Position numbers and translations under genes: made by a program
Notes under the pieces: model-generated
The model's input: the letters and a program-made list of their open reading frames with translations, nothing else
Told to the model about the DNA's origin: nothing
Database searches by the model: none
NCBI GenBank assembly: GCA_951394405.1
Contig: OX596337.1
Location: 1 to 64,000 of the forward strand
DNA: 64,000 nt
Direction of reading: 5' to 3'
Source: Coprinellus micaceus
Taxonomy: Eukaryota; Basidiomycota; Agaricomycetes; Agaricales; Psathyrellaceae
Shown here: positions 34,178 through 45,947 of the stretch, one piece after another
Position numbering within the stretch: position 1 is the first letter of the stretch
Layout: every line of letters begins with the position of its first letter

Positions 34178-36944
34178 ATGGTCCTTGCCCCCGACTCCGA
34201 CCCCATCTCGTGGTCCGTGCACACGCGCGCTCCGCCCGGGGAGACGCCAGATGAACGTATCGCCCGGATCGAGTATGAAGTTGAAGCCAAGAAGAGGAGC
34301 GACGCCATTGACGACGAACTGAGGAGGGAGAGGGAGAGGACGAAGAAGGAGGCGAAGGGTGTTGTGAAGGTTCTTCTGCTTGGGCAGAGCGAGAGCGGGA
34401 AGAGTACGACGTTGAAGAGTGAGTTTCCTTGGCCTTCTCCTATCATTCGATCGTCTCGAGGCGCTCGACCTCTTTCCTTCACGTTTTCCCTCCTCTTTCC
34501 TTAGAGTCTCTTTGGTCGCCCGTCCTTGGACGGCGCCTCTCGGCTGCGCATCTTCACTCCCTCCCCGATCCTTGGCCCCCTTCGACTTCGTCGTCTCAGT
34601 TCTGTGCCCCATGCTGACGATGCTCTCATCGTAGACTTCCGCATGCAGTACGCCCCCCAAGAATGGGACCGCGAGCTCAAAGCCTGGCGGGCTGTCATCC
34701 AGCTCAACCTCCTCAAATCCGTCATCACCATCCTTGACGCCCTACAAGCCGAGCAAGACGGCGAAGTAGAAGACGGCGCCGCATACGATGCCATTCCCTA
34801 CACCCCCGCGACTTCCTATAACCCATCGACTTCCTACGCGCCCAACGGGTTCCACACACCTACGGCCTCGAGCTCGCATACCCCCACGACAACCCCAGTG
34901 ATCCCACAAACGCCGTACTCCGCTCAGAGCTCGTCGAGCAACCCCTTCGCTACGCCCACCATCCCCGGCTCGTCGTCGAGCACCGGATATGCGACCACTG
35001 TCGGTCCATCCACCTCCCGCTCACGTTCTGGATCTACCTCCCAACAACCCTTCCGCTCCCTTGGCGCGACCTCAGGTTCGGCCCTACGCCAAGCCGCCGA
35101 CGCCGTCGCCGCCGTCCAATCCTCTTCCCGCTCAAGAAACAACTCCACCTCGAACTCCAAGATGCCGCCTCCCCCACCCCTTCCTATCCTCTCGGGAAAG
35201 CACCAGCTGTTGAAGCTGCGTCTAGCGCCGCTGAGGAGCGTCGAGACCGATCTACGGAAGAGGTTAGGCGCTGGGGCTGAGGAGGATTATGGGAGTGGAC
35301 GGGACGCCGGGGTTCTGGGTGACGTGACGAATAGTGGGAACGGCAATATGGCGCTACGGCGGAAGGCCACCAAGGAGTTTACTGTGCGTCGAGTCAAGGA
35401 CGCGTTGGATTCGGGGATTGGGGCGAATGGTTATGGGGGAACATCGAGCAATGGACACGGACATGCGAATGGGAAGAGGAGGGAGGAGGACGTGGACGAG
35501 GCTACGGAGGTTATCGCCAGTTGTGCGGATGATATTAGGGAGTTGTGGGGAGATGAGGTCGTGAGGAGTATTCTGAAGAGGCGGAGGATTAGGTTGGAGG
35601 ATGGGGGCGGATTGTGAGTCGCATTTCCTTCGCCTCCCCCTTCATATCTGCTCCATGCCCCGGGTCGTCGCCCATATGCGTGGAGACTCGAGTGTGGAGT
35701 CGATCCTCGTTTCTTTCGATTTTCATTTCAGGGATCCGAACTGACGACCGACCCCACAGCTTCCTCGATGACGTTGACCGAATCGCCTCACGCACGTACA
35801 CACCCTCGTCCGACGACGTCGTCCGTGCCCGGCTACGTACCCTCGGCGTCCAAGAATACCGCATCAAGGTCGACCCGCACGCCGACCCCATGGCCCCTCC
35901 GTCGTCGAACGGGAAGCCCCAATCGCCCGGGGGAAAGTCGCAGTCGACTAGCAGGGCGCTGATGAAGAATGTGACGAGCCATCTCCTCAATTTTGGCAAT
36001 GATTGGTTGTTGTACGACGTGGGCGGGAGTCGGACGGGGAGACATGCCTGGATACCGTATTTTGAGGGGGTTAACGCGATTATTTTCTTGGCTCGTACGT
36101 ATCTTCGTTCTTCGGTTTCTGGCATTGCTTCTTTTTCCACTTGACCCCTCTTCTTTCACTCCTCGAAACCCCGTTTGGAGACCCTTACGTTTGGATCGGG
36201 TGCTCCTGTATCTCTGCGCTGCCTGTCTTCGTGTTACTGTCTGCTACCAGGTACTGACCTGCCTCGCTTCCAGCTCTCTCGTGCTTCGATGAGCGTCTCC
36301 TCGAAGATCCACACATCAACCGACTCGAAGACTCGTTCCTGCTCTGGAAAACCGTCTGTAACAGCCCGCTGTTGCGGAACGCGAGTTTGATTCTCTTCAT
36401 GAACAAGGTGTGTCTTTGACCTCTGTTTATCTATTCTGTATTCCCCGTCCCCATCCTCGGCTGCCTGCATCCTTCCCAGCACCCTCTCCCATCCTACCAC
36501 ATTCCCTATATCCTCCCTCGTTCTCGTTAGTCCTTTGCTGACCTGAGCTTCCCCCAGTGCGACCTCCTCAAACGCAAACTCCGGAAAGGCGTCAAGGTGA
36601 AGGACTACCTCCCGAGCTACGGCGATCGTCCGAACGATATGGGCACCGTCGTGCGATGTGAGTTCCTTGCCAACCCCTCATTCTGGGTGGAATGGAACTG
36701 ACGCGTGGATGGTAGACCTCAAGGATAAGTTCAAGGATCTATGTCGGTCGAACACCCAAGCGACCCACCGGTCAGCGTATTATTACGCCACCTCTGTTAC
36801 AGTAAGTCCCCTCGCACCCCAGTCTCTCCCTGAACATTGTATTTACGACGCGAATCCCAGGATACCAAAACTACGGCGATGACGCTCGTTGCTGTGAAGG
36901 ATATCATCCTTCGCGAGCATCTCAAAAACGCAGACTTCGTGTAG
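34178..36944 (+). CDS. Divergent G-protein alpha subunit with long insert
   Basis: Heterotrimeric G-protein alpha subunit, a GTP switch at the plasma membrane. Seven exons (34178-34418, 34635-35613, 35760-36094, 36274-36407, 36558-36657, 36716-36801, 36861-36944) give 652 residues against about 350 in classical Gα. The P-loop is GQSESGKS (69-76), followed by TTLKN. Arg431 in RLRTLG is the switch I arginine. DVGGSR (493-498) is switch II, with Ser497 where the catalytic Gln normally sits. FMNK/CDLLKRKL is the NKxD motif and YYYATSVT/DTKTT the TCAT-region equivalent. The long exon 2 inserts about 270 residues of Ser/Thr/Pro-rich low complexity, including a PPPPPLP run, into the helical domain. 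The N-terminus lacks the MGC acylation signal. Such expanded Gα paralogues occur in Agaricomycetes; the Gln to Ser change predicts slow GTP hydrolysis. Confidence 0.9.
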
Positions 36945-37705
36945 GTACCTGTCCGCTCTTGGTGAGCTTGATCTCGCTCCTTCACGACTTCGAGTTCGGT
37001 TGTTGACCGACATTTGTCCGCGTGCTTAGGATGCCTATGTGAAGCACACCCTGGCTCACTGCCCTGTCCCGCCCGTTCAATCATTCCTACTCCCTTCGCT
37101 GTCGTTGCTATCTCATCTTCGGTCCGTGTGTACCATCTCTATCCTTATATCTGTTTCATGTTGTGTCTGCTTTGTATCCTCTGGCTTTGGATCCCATTTG
37201 TGGGGAGCTATCTCCCCACTTTTCATCTTATTTCTGGCAGGTCTCTTCGCCTTCGTGCTGCACATTCCTCGCGCTTTTTGGATCAATCTACGTTCTTCTC
37301 ATCTTCCTCTGCTGTATTTACCTAGGGCGTTTACAATGCTATCCGTTACGAATCTCCGCGCAGGTGTAGACCCCAGAATGACGCGGATCCAGGATCCTCG
37401 GTGCCATGGTTCGCTGTGGGCCAAGTTCAGTTACTCGGACCCCGACGAGCTCCGTCTGTCGTGGTTAGGAAGGGGTCCGTTATTCGAGAAAGGGTGTGCT
37501 GCCTTACGAATGGTTCATGGCGTCGACACCAACCCTAGTTCCATCCATGCAAGTAATCGTCGTTCTTGAGGAATCACGCAGTCGGAACTACATTTTCCCT
37601 TCAATACAACAGGGTTCGAGATTCGAGTCCGTAAGTAGCCTGAGGACATGCGTGCAATTAATAGGACGCCCTTCTCCAAGTGCTTTATAAATCCTTTGGC
37701 CTCCC
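36945..37705. other. 3' flank of the Gα gene, no gene seen
   Basis: Open frames at 37014-37569 on the plus strand are Leu/Phe/Ser-rich translations of pyrimidine-rich DNA with no motifs or splice support. Nothing else structured was noted. Confidence 0.4.
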
Positions 37706-38191
37706 TTAACCGGGAGGCATAGTAGGGGTACCTGTCACCCCACTACAAGGAACGCACGTACAGTATGTACACCCCGGGAAGCTAGTGTACGTCTCATATG
37801 TCCCGCTCGTACAGGTACACGGCGTGGGTCTGCAAGCGTACGTTGGGATTGTCTCTGTCTCCGTTGTGGTAGTGGATGCGACATCGGGCACGCACGTGCA
37901 GTACGTGCAACCTGGGAAGTTTGTGAGGGTTTCGTGGGTTCCCGAGGTGCATGTGCATGGGACCGGGCGGCATGCAAGAGTGGGTTTAGTCGTCGTTTTG
38001 GTCTTTGCGGGTATTAAGTAAGATGTGGGTGGGGCTGGTGTGAGCGTCGATCCTAGAGGCGTTGTTAGTCATTTCCTCCAGGACTTCGAAGCGAAGGCGA
38101 AAGTCCCACCTTGGCTCATCCCGCAGATTGGTTGGGTGGCTCCGAGGAGCAGAAGGAGGGTACACAGTGCTTGAGGCAACCTCGCCGGCAT
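37706..38191 (-). CDS. Small secreted Cys-rich tandem-repeat protein
   Basis: Two exons, 38191-38110 and 38052-37706, joined across a 57-bp intron (donor GTGGGA, acceptor CTCTAG), give 142 residues in phase. Exon 1 is essentially a signal peptide (MPARLPQALCTLLLLLGATQ). The mature protein contains two tandem copies of a unit of about 34 residues: TLACRPVPCTCTSGTHETLTNFPGCTYCTCVP, interrupted here for reading as TLACRPVPCTCTSG and FPGCTYCTCVP, and a second with YACRPTPCTCTSG and FPGCTYCTCVP. Each unit has six cysteines, most in C-x-C or C-x-x-C-x-C spacing. The units are joined by a Thr-rich linker (STTTTETETIPT). It is extracellular and effector-like by size and Cys content. I know no family with this repeat. 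A decayed unit lies at 29801-29911. Confidence 0.72.
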
Positions 38192-39336
38192 TGTGAGTTC
38201 GCCGTGTTGTCAGCTAGGGTCCACGGTGGGCGACGAGAAGCGGAAGGGGGACCCTCGACGCTCCTTCTGTTCTTTTGGACTCGGTAAGTATGTCAGGTGT
38301 GTGACCAAGTGGTGATTGAATGGCGGATGGCATAAGCATCCTTCCACTTCCCCGCCGTATTGCGAGAAATATCCGGTGGCTCGTCGTAGAAGTGGGTTCG
38401 AGGATCCCGTGACCGCGTATACAGTGGTAAGATCGCCTGGTCTGTTCTATACACCCGGTAATAATGATTTACAGGCTGTCTGGGAATAGTGACGCATATT
38501 GGAAGCTGACGGCAATGGGATGAAGGTAGGGCGTACCCCGTTACCCATCAGGCGCGAAAGAGAACGGTGAAGTCAGAGTATAGCCAACAGCTCCGTCGTC
38601 GGTCCCAGTGTAGCTGCAGTTTCACGCGTTTGGGTCAACTCTGTACATTCGTACACCGCCGCTGCCCCAGCATTTTCCTTGGGGCTACATAGCCGTGGTT
38701 GAGCCCCGTCCGAAAGGTACTTGCAGGCCGTCGAAAAATATGCCGAGTTCAAATGGGATCGGTCATCCCTTTGGGACTCAAACCGAGATTATGACCCGTT
38801 CATATGGTAGGCCTTTAAGTCCTTCCTAAGAAGAAGGGTGGTACAATGCCTCCAGTGAAGCAGATATCGAAAGCAAGGATTTTGAGAACCGACAGCCATG
38901 GTATCCTCGATGAAGCTATATAATCTGCACAGCATTCGATGGTCCCACCGAGGGCCTGAGTCGGAAAGACTAGCGCCATGACCAACTCCAAGACTGGAGA
39001 TGGCGGTGGTAGAAAGGAGAAGGATGGGCTGGGCTTTGAGTCGTTTGACGCCGGATCTTATCTTATCTCTGCCAGGTGAACGATATTCCGATGCCCGCTA
39101 AGTTCTGATAGGGATTCGCGCATTGCCCTACTAGTACTACGTCTTTAGCTTTTATCGATGCTACGCCGTCCAAGCCAGGAACCCCATCTAAGGCTGTACC
39201 GCGACTGGTAGAGAGCCGGGATATAAATAAGACTACGCCACAATTCTGGGCACGAGTCCAACACGAGTCGACACGTCATTTGTCTTCCTACCCCTTCCCC
39301 TCACGACAAAACAGTTTTCTCTCTTTGCTCCGTTCG
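38192..39336. other. Intergenic before F-box paralogue 2
   Basis: No coding exon is supported. A TATAAATA box lies at 39222-39229, about 110 bp before the ATG at 39337. The remainder is featureless. Confidence 0.45.
39222..39229 (+). promoter_or_regulatory. TATA box of F-box paralogue 2
   Basis: TATAAATA sits about 110 bp upstream of the conserved ATG at 39337, a distance compatible with a short leader. No ATG lies between it and the chosen start, which supports that start. Confidence 0.55.
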
Positions 39337-40717
39337 ATGCCGGAGCCCATCCCACTTGAACTCTGTGAGGCCATCATCGACGATGTGGGACTCAAGCGGA
39401 CACGGGGCGCAATCCAGGACCTTCTGTCGCTATGCCTGGCTAGCAAAACATTCGTCTCAAGATCCCAACGACATTTGTACAGAGACGTTACCATTCACCT
39501 TGCCAATGACCGCTTCTACAACGTCCCGAACTCGCCATACTCAGCGCCCTTGCGACGAACAGTGGCATTATTGACGACCCTCCGGACAAGGCCACACCTG
39601 AGATTCCACATTAAAAATCTTCGGTGCAAGCTAATAGTTCCAGTCGCAAGTGGAGTTGGCGAAGCTACGATTATCGACGCGGTAAAAGCCATCGCCCAGA
39701 TGCCCAATATTCGAAAATTCACTCTGGGATTCGATGCCGGCACAAACTCAGCAAGCATCAATTTCCAGGTTATCGCATCGAGAGTCCTCAGAGGCGCCAT
39801 TGCTTCCCTGCTGCAGCGACCGCGGCTAACCCATTATACTGTCCACAACATATCCTTCTATCCCCAAAGTCTGCTCCTCCTTTCGAAGAGGGTTCGGCAT
39901 CTTCGTGTACTGCACACCACACTCGACCCGGAGGATTATGACGAGTATGTACTCGCCTCACTTTCTCTTTCATCTGTAGAGCAGCGCACTGAGATATAGC
40001 CTAGGACTCAGGACGCACTAATCGAAGTTGAGAAGCTGGACATAGCCATGTATGACGCGGATATTTCGCCGAACCACCGAATCCTTGTGCTGCTCAAGCG
40101 TGTTCGAGAAATTCATCTCACTAGTGAGTACCCCTCCCATAGTTCGTACCACCGTCTATGGCTTACTGATATCCACAGTTGAATTTAGGGGTATTTCTCC
40201 TCTACAAACGGAAGCTGGATTCCCCTTGATGGGATACCTTTGCGACCATGCACTGAACGCGTTGAACTATTTGACCGTCCACTTCGTCTTCACCCTCGCG
40301 GGCCCCACTGTGCTGGTATACGACCCATATCTGTGGCGATGGGATGCGATCTTGCCTAGCCTACAGAGCCTCAAGGCCTTGAGGCTTCGGGTGACCTTCC
40401 AAGGGTGTCTAAAAGTCGGCGGGGCCAGTTTTGGTAACCAATGGTGCGATATGAAGACGGCCTTACTCTCACATAGCCTAAGCCCTGAGCTAAGACGGGT
40501 GGACGTAGAAGTTCGGATCCGAGCTGATGATACGGACCCCGGAATGCAAAGGCACAACTTACGCGAAGCCCGTGCCTTCCTTGCTGGTGTCAGGAAAGCG
40601 CCTTATCTTCAGCAATCGCCTTCTGTTACCCGACTTCGTAGAGAAGGGCGTCGTACTGAACTTGTATTTAGCTCAGAGGTTACGCTTGGGTCTCATGTGC
40701 GCACGCAGATAGATTAG
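39337..40717 (+). CDS. F-box/LRR-like protein (paralogue 2)
   Basis: Probable SCF ubiquitin-ligase adaptor. Exons 39337-39944, 40005-40123 and 40179-40717 give 421 residues with intron phases 2 and 1, as in paralogues 1 and 3. The start MPEPIPLELCEAIIDDVG...LLSLCLASKTFVSRSQRHLYRDVTIHL is the F-box-like module; HLYRDVTIH aligns with HIYGDITIH of paralogue 3. Later landmarks are MPNIRKFTLGF, LLQRPRLTHYTVHNISFYP, LNYLTVHFVF and SLKALRLRVTFQGCLKVG. The second intron acceptor was chosen because it alone keeps the frame (QDALIEVEKLDI). Substrate unknown. Confidence 0.8.
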
Positions 40718-41246
40718 AAACGGTTGTAGTCTATATGTACCGATACTCTCCCACTTTTCCTCCGTCATCTTTAAAATGTCTCCAATATGGACCTCTTTTG
40801 CGGCGCCGGGGGCGCCTATGGAAACCTAAAGCGAGAGGCCCCTAGATTTGGGTAAAGAACTCAATCTCTTTCCATTCTGATCAGCACCGATGTATCCGAC
40901 ATCTCACGTTCCAGTCCTGAGTCGAGTTAGAGGAGCCAATTCCGTACCAACGAGCCATGGGGTGAAGAACAACATCGCGAACACGTCGATCCACCGGTCG
41001 GGCCCTAATACTTTGTATATACCGGGTTGGCGTAGGAGCTTACGCCTCTCTCCTTATATCGCCACCAAAACGATTGGGTGTGATCCGAGGGAACGAGTCC
41101 ATTCACCCTTGGAGTACGTAGGATACTTATATAACTTCTCGTTGGGAGAGTTGTTCCCCCCCTCGCACCCCACTGCCATTCAAGTTGCCAAACCAGATCG
41201 CAATCGACCACTCCAGCTCCGCTCATCACATGATTCGTCACTCGAG
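40718..41246. other. Intergenic with promoter of F-box paralogue 3
   Basis: Intergenic spacer between two tandem F-box genes. It holds a TATATAA box at 41128-41134. An open frame runs through it into the downstream gene from 40890, but the TATA box lies inside that frame, so the upstream part is not considered coding. Confidence 0.5.
41128..41134 (+). promoter_or_regulatory. TATA box of F-box paralogue 3
   Basis: TATATAA is located about 120 bp before the in-frame ATG at 41247. It argues against the much earlier in-frame ATG at 40890 as the start. Confidence 0.5.
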
Positions 41247-42717
41247 ATGGAATTCGCCCAAATCCGATCTCTCACCGTCCCCTCCACTGCAACCTCTGGA
41301 ATGCCTGAGTCCCTTCCGACCGAGGTTCTCGAAGCTATCGTCGACCAGATTGGGGACCGCGACAGCAAAGTCCGACTCCAGGCCCTGATTTCGGTGTGCA
41401 TGACAAGCAAGTGTCTCATCCCGCGCGCCCAGGCGCACATCTACGGCGACATCACCATTCATCCCGCTTCCGACGGTGGCTACTCAACGGCGAACGTAGA
41501 ACATTCAAATATGTATCGGAGATCACTACTTCTGGTGAACACGCTCCTCGACAGGCCGCACTTGGCCTTACACGTGAAGAGGCTCAGATGCCATATGACG
41601 ACTCTGCTTTCACCGGAGGATGTCGAGGTCAGCAGGATAGCTGAAGCCTTGTGCAAGATGGCGAACATCTGCCATTTCACCTACGGATTCATCAACCTGT
41701 CTAGGGCTACGCACGATGGCGCAGTATTCCTCAGCCATGCGCTCCTGCAATCGCACGTCTGGCTTACTGCCATCGCGGGCATTCTCAAGGCGCCCACCCT
41801 GAGACGTTTGCGTCTCGAAAAATTTCGCTTCTTTCCACCCGAGCTGTTACAGATGGCTCGACGGGTGGTGAGCCTAGAACTCTGTCTTACTACGGTAGCT
41901 GGCCCTAAGCACTTTTGGTAAGTGCGCAGGATGCCCCGCGTCCCTTCCCCGCTCATTTCACATCGTGCAGGGATAGAATATCCTCTCATATTCTTGAAGA
42001 GTATGACCCTACCTCAGTCTCCGGAGTCCAAGAGTTGGAGATAACTTGGCACTCGAGCCGCGAACCTCCTTCTCGGTATCTCCTGGTTCACTGTGGCCGT
42101 CTAGCAAAGCTCCAACTCTGTCGTAAGTCGCATATCGAGCAATCTCGTAAGAGTTCTCGATGGCTGACGGTCCATGGACGTTCGCAGTTCTATCTCAACC
42201 GACGGAACGACAGTCGCGAATGGAGTGGCCCATTTATAATCTCCACGTTGACAGCTTGGAGAGCCTGACGCACCTTTGTGTCCAAGTCAATACATACCTC
42301 CGGGGACCCCAGACGATCCTGTATTATATGTACGGCCCGTGGAAGTGGGACGTAGTCCTTCCTAAGCTCTCTAGGCTCGAGAGCCTAAACCTCCAGCTCA
42401 ACTTCCAAGGCAACTTCGACGTCCATCCTGACTCCTTCGGGGCCCAATGGGGTGAAATCGCGTTGGTTTTACGGGATAAACCTGAGGTGGTCCCCTCTCT
42501 GAAGGAGATCACCATGGCCGTGGGTGTTCGAGTACTCGACGTTGGTTCTTGCCTGGACTCGGAGATGAGTGAGGCGGAGAGGTTCCTTGGAGTAGTCCAA
42601 GAGGCCGTGGCGACCTACCATTCTCTCCCCTTGATCGCTAGCTGTACACGGGGACGTGCGGTAGTCCGCTCTGTCCATGCTACTGTATCTGTTGTACCCT
42701 CGATGGACCTACCATAG
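41247..42717 (+). CDS. F-box/LRR-like protein (paralogue 3)
   Basis: Exons 41247-41917, 41971-42122 and 42188-42717 give 450 residues with intron phases 2 and 1, identical to paralogues 1 and 2. An in-frame ATG at 41301 (MPESLPTEVLEAIVDQIG) aligns exactly with the starts of the other two and may be the true start. The F-box region continues with LQALISVCMTSKCLIPRAQAHIYGDITIH. The C-terminal part has LESLTHLCVQVNTYL, SRLESLNLQLNFQGNFDVHP and a charged end. It sits 530 bp downstream of paralogue 2 in the same orientation, so the two form a tandem pair. Role inferred: substrate adaptor for ubiquitination. Confidence 0.8.
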
Positions 42718-43518
42718 ATATGTATGCTCGTAGGGGGAATCAGAGTTCGCACAAGGACTAATCCTGGACATCGTTAAGGACTATCAGCAACCATTAGCAG
42801 GAGTGATCGTGATGCGAGTAACATGGCTTTGCCGTAAACCAGAGGTCCCAACGCCCACATTCCGGCGCTCAACTTCGTGAAGAACAATTCAGTGATTGAA
42901 AAATATCATCCCATCCGTGTTCGTACCCTTACCCACACGAGGGGTGCACTCTGTGAGCTCAAATTCAACAGGATCGCGGGTGTTCGGCGGAAAGAAGTGA
43001 GAACCGTACAATCACCTTCGATCCCCACCCCTCCCCACCCTCGGGGTATGCCGGCCCATCGTGATAGTCTCGAAACGGCACAAGACCGTCGACGCGGACG
43101 CGACTGGATGGAAGACGTGATTCCACAGAAGAGTCCCGCTCGAGGAAATTTCCCCGCACCATAACATCCCAGAATTTCAAAGTACATACAGCCGCTCGTT
43201 CCGATCTCCCCGATCCATACCCGTCCAGACTCCAGCGAACAGCCACTGTTCGTTAAGGAGTGGATGGGAACAATAGTGTAAACTCGCAATGGACGCGAGG
43301 GGAACTTCGATCGTCGTTTGAATACTTGGTTCCTTGAAAATCTGTGAGAAAGAGAACGCCGTAAGCTGATCCATGCTTTGAGCTTCCTGCGGGCTGAGTC
43401 GATGTGTACCTTGTCTAGTCCGACCTCCCAACCGAATTCGCGAGAACCGTTAGAACGTTCCAGTTCACAGATCACCGCACCAAGGCAACTGGACTCGTCA
43501 CTCCGTATCGTTTCAGTG
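42718..43518. other. Spacer between F-box cluster and repeat arm A
   Basis: No gene is supported. A 233-codon minus-strand frame over 42906-43607 overlaps the hairpin repeat and has no protein-like features. The left boundary of the repeat may extend somewhat into this stretch. Confidence 0.4.
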
Positions 43519-43575
43519 AGGGTGCGCACCAGGCCTCCAGCCAACAACGTTAGGTGGGCGTGTGGAGTGCACCCT
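43519..43575. repeat. Hairpin module H1
   Basis: AGGGTGCGCACC at the left end pairs with GGAGTGCACCCT at the right end, with a second paired block (CCTCCAGCC / GGTGGGCG) inside. It corresponds to the modules at 61861-61917 and 62091-62147 in arm B. Confidence 0.7.
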
Positions 43576-44067
43576 GGAACGTATAACGATTCGGAGTGCA
43601 TAACCACGTTCCTCGACTCTAAGGGTTCGGCCGTAGACCCGCTGGAAGGTCAGAAAGGCAGCTCCGTAGTATCACGAGAGCACCAGTTGAAGGCGTGTGG
43701 GAGGGAAGTGGCGGACTCACTTAGTGAGTTCGAGAAGAACGTGTCGGCCAACCCCGTCGTCGTTCTACAATGCCTGGAACGCGCTCATCCACGCTCCGAC
43801 AAACAGGAACTGTGTATCGCAAGGTGGATAAGCGCCATCAGATGGTAGCAGAACGGCGCCGTGTGGTTTTGCAAGAGACTCTTATCTGCGAGCGATTTTG
43901 CGAAGGACATGGTCAGTACTGTGTCCATCAGTGTTTGAATCGAACGTACCATAACAGACCTTCCGCCTCCAAATCTAGGCGTCCACCAAGCATCCTCGGG
44001 CCTCGTCGCCCCGAATCACCGCATACCTATCTCGCCCACTCTCTCAGGCTCGAGCTGGATCCAAGGC

Positions 44068-44121
44068 AGGTGCACACAGTCCCTATGCCCGAACAGTTCG
44101 GGTAGAGGGGGGTGTGGGCCT
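44068..44121. repeat. Hairpin module H2
   Basis: AGGTGCACACAGTCCC opposite GGGGGGTGTGGGCCT, with an inner perfect CCCGAA/TTCGGG stem. It has the same general plan as its neighbours: a GTGCAC-type outer stem and an inner stem. Confidence 0.6.
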
Positions 44122-44305
44122 GTAATAGGATCTCAACAAGAGCCTGAGAGTGCCTAAGGTGCATTTGACGGTCTGGCCAGGGATGCGGTACGGAGATGGC
44201 GAGGGAGAGTATTTGGGTACTCACATAATATTCTTTATGAACTCGCTTGCTGCCCATGTCTTGCTCGCCATCGAGCCAACTGCTCCAACAGCCCGCTCAG
44301 TAATA

Positions 44306-44357
44306 GACACACCACCCCCTCTCCAGTCAAGGGCGAGTGGAGAACAAGAGGTGTGTC
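44306..44357. repeat. Hairpin module H3
   Basis: GACACACC and GGTGTGTC ends flank an inner CTCTCCA/TGGAGA pair. The counterpart in arm B is 60845-60899, where GGACACAC and GTGTGTCC ends are conserved. Confidence 0.65.
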
Positions 44358-44613
44358 CGTCAGAGAGATCCTCCTGGAACAGGGAGCGAGAGGGATTCAG
44401 AGGGAAGTTGATTCCAGGGGAGTGCAGGACTGTGACCGTCGAGGTTGGAGTACTGCGGCGGAGGTATCAGGGGAAGGAGTCAGATATTTTTCTCTCGGCG
44501 GACAGGTCGCAGGAATCAGCACATACCTCAATACCTGGGATCATCATCTCGATCGCGATACGTGGGTCGATAGGCTTCTGAGCCGCCGACTCCCTCTTAA
44601 TTCCTAAATGCGG

Positions 44614-44667
44614 AGGTACGCACCGCCTCTCAAACCGAGGTGCCCGGGTCGAGGAACGGTGTGGACC
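44614..44667. repeat. Hairpin module H4
   Basis: AGGTACGCACC at the left end opposes GGTGTGGACC at the right, with inner CCTCTC/GAGG pairing. No clear counterpart was found in arm B. Confidence 0.5.
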
Positions 44668-44800
44668 ACCTGCATGTGGAGCCAGAGGGCGCGAGCGGGG
44701 TTTACGTAGATAGAGATCGATTGACGGTGGGCGGTGGGCGATAGACGCTGGGAACACCCTCGTTTAAATCAACCGACTCCCTCCCATTCCAAGGCATGGA

Positions 44801-44853
44801 GGTGCGCACGACCCCTCGAACCGAGGTGCTCGGGTCGAGGGACGGTGTGCACC
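44801..44853. repeat. Hairpin module H5
   Basis: GGTGCGCAC pairs with GTGTGCACC (one G-T wobble) and CCCCTCGA pairs with TCGAGGGA inside. The counterpart in arm B is 60545-60600 in reverse orientation, with the same two-stem plan. Confidence 0.7.
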
Positions 44854-45885
44854 CAATACACCAAACATAGGGAGGGGCCTGCTGGTGGAGCATTTCGAGG
44901 TGAGGTGTTTGGTCAGTCCCTCGTGGGAGTGCATCGACTGAGTAAGGTATGTCAACCGTAATTGAGGAGTGAGGCGGACGGCGTTGACGTGGGCAGTGGG
45001 TATCTGAATCGACGACCCCCTGGAAAAAGAAAAGTCCTCGACAGGACGGACTCACTGCCTCCTAGCCTGCGTAGCGTCGGTTCTACGATGCACAGGATGC
45101 GAAGCACTGAGGCGTATTATGATGGACTTTAAGTCGTCCATCGGTAGGGCCTTGATCAACGATGTTCGAAAGGCTTGGGGTCTACGATCCTAGGATGGAT
45201 CGGGGTGGAACGCCTAGGAGCCAGGGTGGAGGTTAGTGACGGATAACAAGGATCTAGAGTCCCGAAGATACTCGTACCCCGTAAGCGACAAGGACCGCAT
45301 GTCGAGGAACAAAATCCCCTACAAGGAAATGTCACCCACGATAGCGACCCCCTGCCTCCCACCCTGCCCAGAATGCGAAGCAGAGTGACATCGAGAGAAA
45401 GACTTGTCCGTCGAGAGGATCCTCGTGTACTGCGATCTACGGCGGATAAAAGGACAGTCAGTCACGAGTAAGTAACGAGGGTCTAGGGTCGACGGGGGTA
45501 TATACTCGTACCTCACGTTTATCTCGTGGTCATCGCGACCATCCGAGTCGTCATATCCCCGGTCCCACCGCGATCGAACGAGCGAACGGTACCAGCAACT
45601 ACTGCAATACGACACACCGCGCTTCGCCTGCTCGGCGACGAGGAGGGGTAGAGCGGTGTATTCATAACTTGGGTAGTCTCGGTACGACACTCGAGCGTCC
45701 CCCCCCGCGGTGGATAGCGTCGACGGATCGAGAACGAAAGGTCCATGAACACCCTTTGGCCTGGTCCCGAGTCCTGTACTGTGTGGGGTACAGATGTTTT
45801 CGACGGCCTACTCCAGATTGACTCCAGAGTCTAACATCCACAGCGACGACGATCCCTCCCTCCCTCCCTCCCGGGCATAATCACG

Positions 45886-45947
45886 GAGCCGCGCACCGAC
45901 CCCTTAACCGAGTCGAGGATCTCGGGTGGGGAGACGGTGCGCGGCTC
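45886..45947. repeat. Hairpin module H6
   Basis: GAGCCGCGCACCG and CGGTGCGCGGCTC form a perfect 13-bp outer stem around a 36-nt loop that can pair further. The counterpart at 59370-59431 keeps the same arms. Confidence 0.8.

Noticed and set aside
40890..41246. Upstream extension of F-box paralogue 3 from ATG 40890
   Set aside because: A TATA box lies within it, the other two paralogues start at the downstream position, and the extension has no protein-like character.
42906..43607. A 233-codon minus-strand frame
   Set aside because: It runs through hairpin module H1 and repeat DNA, shows no protein-like pattern, and its matches to arm B are at DNA level in changing frames.
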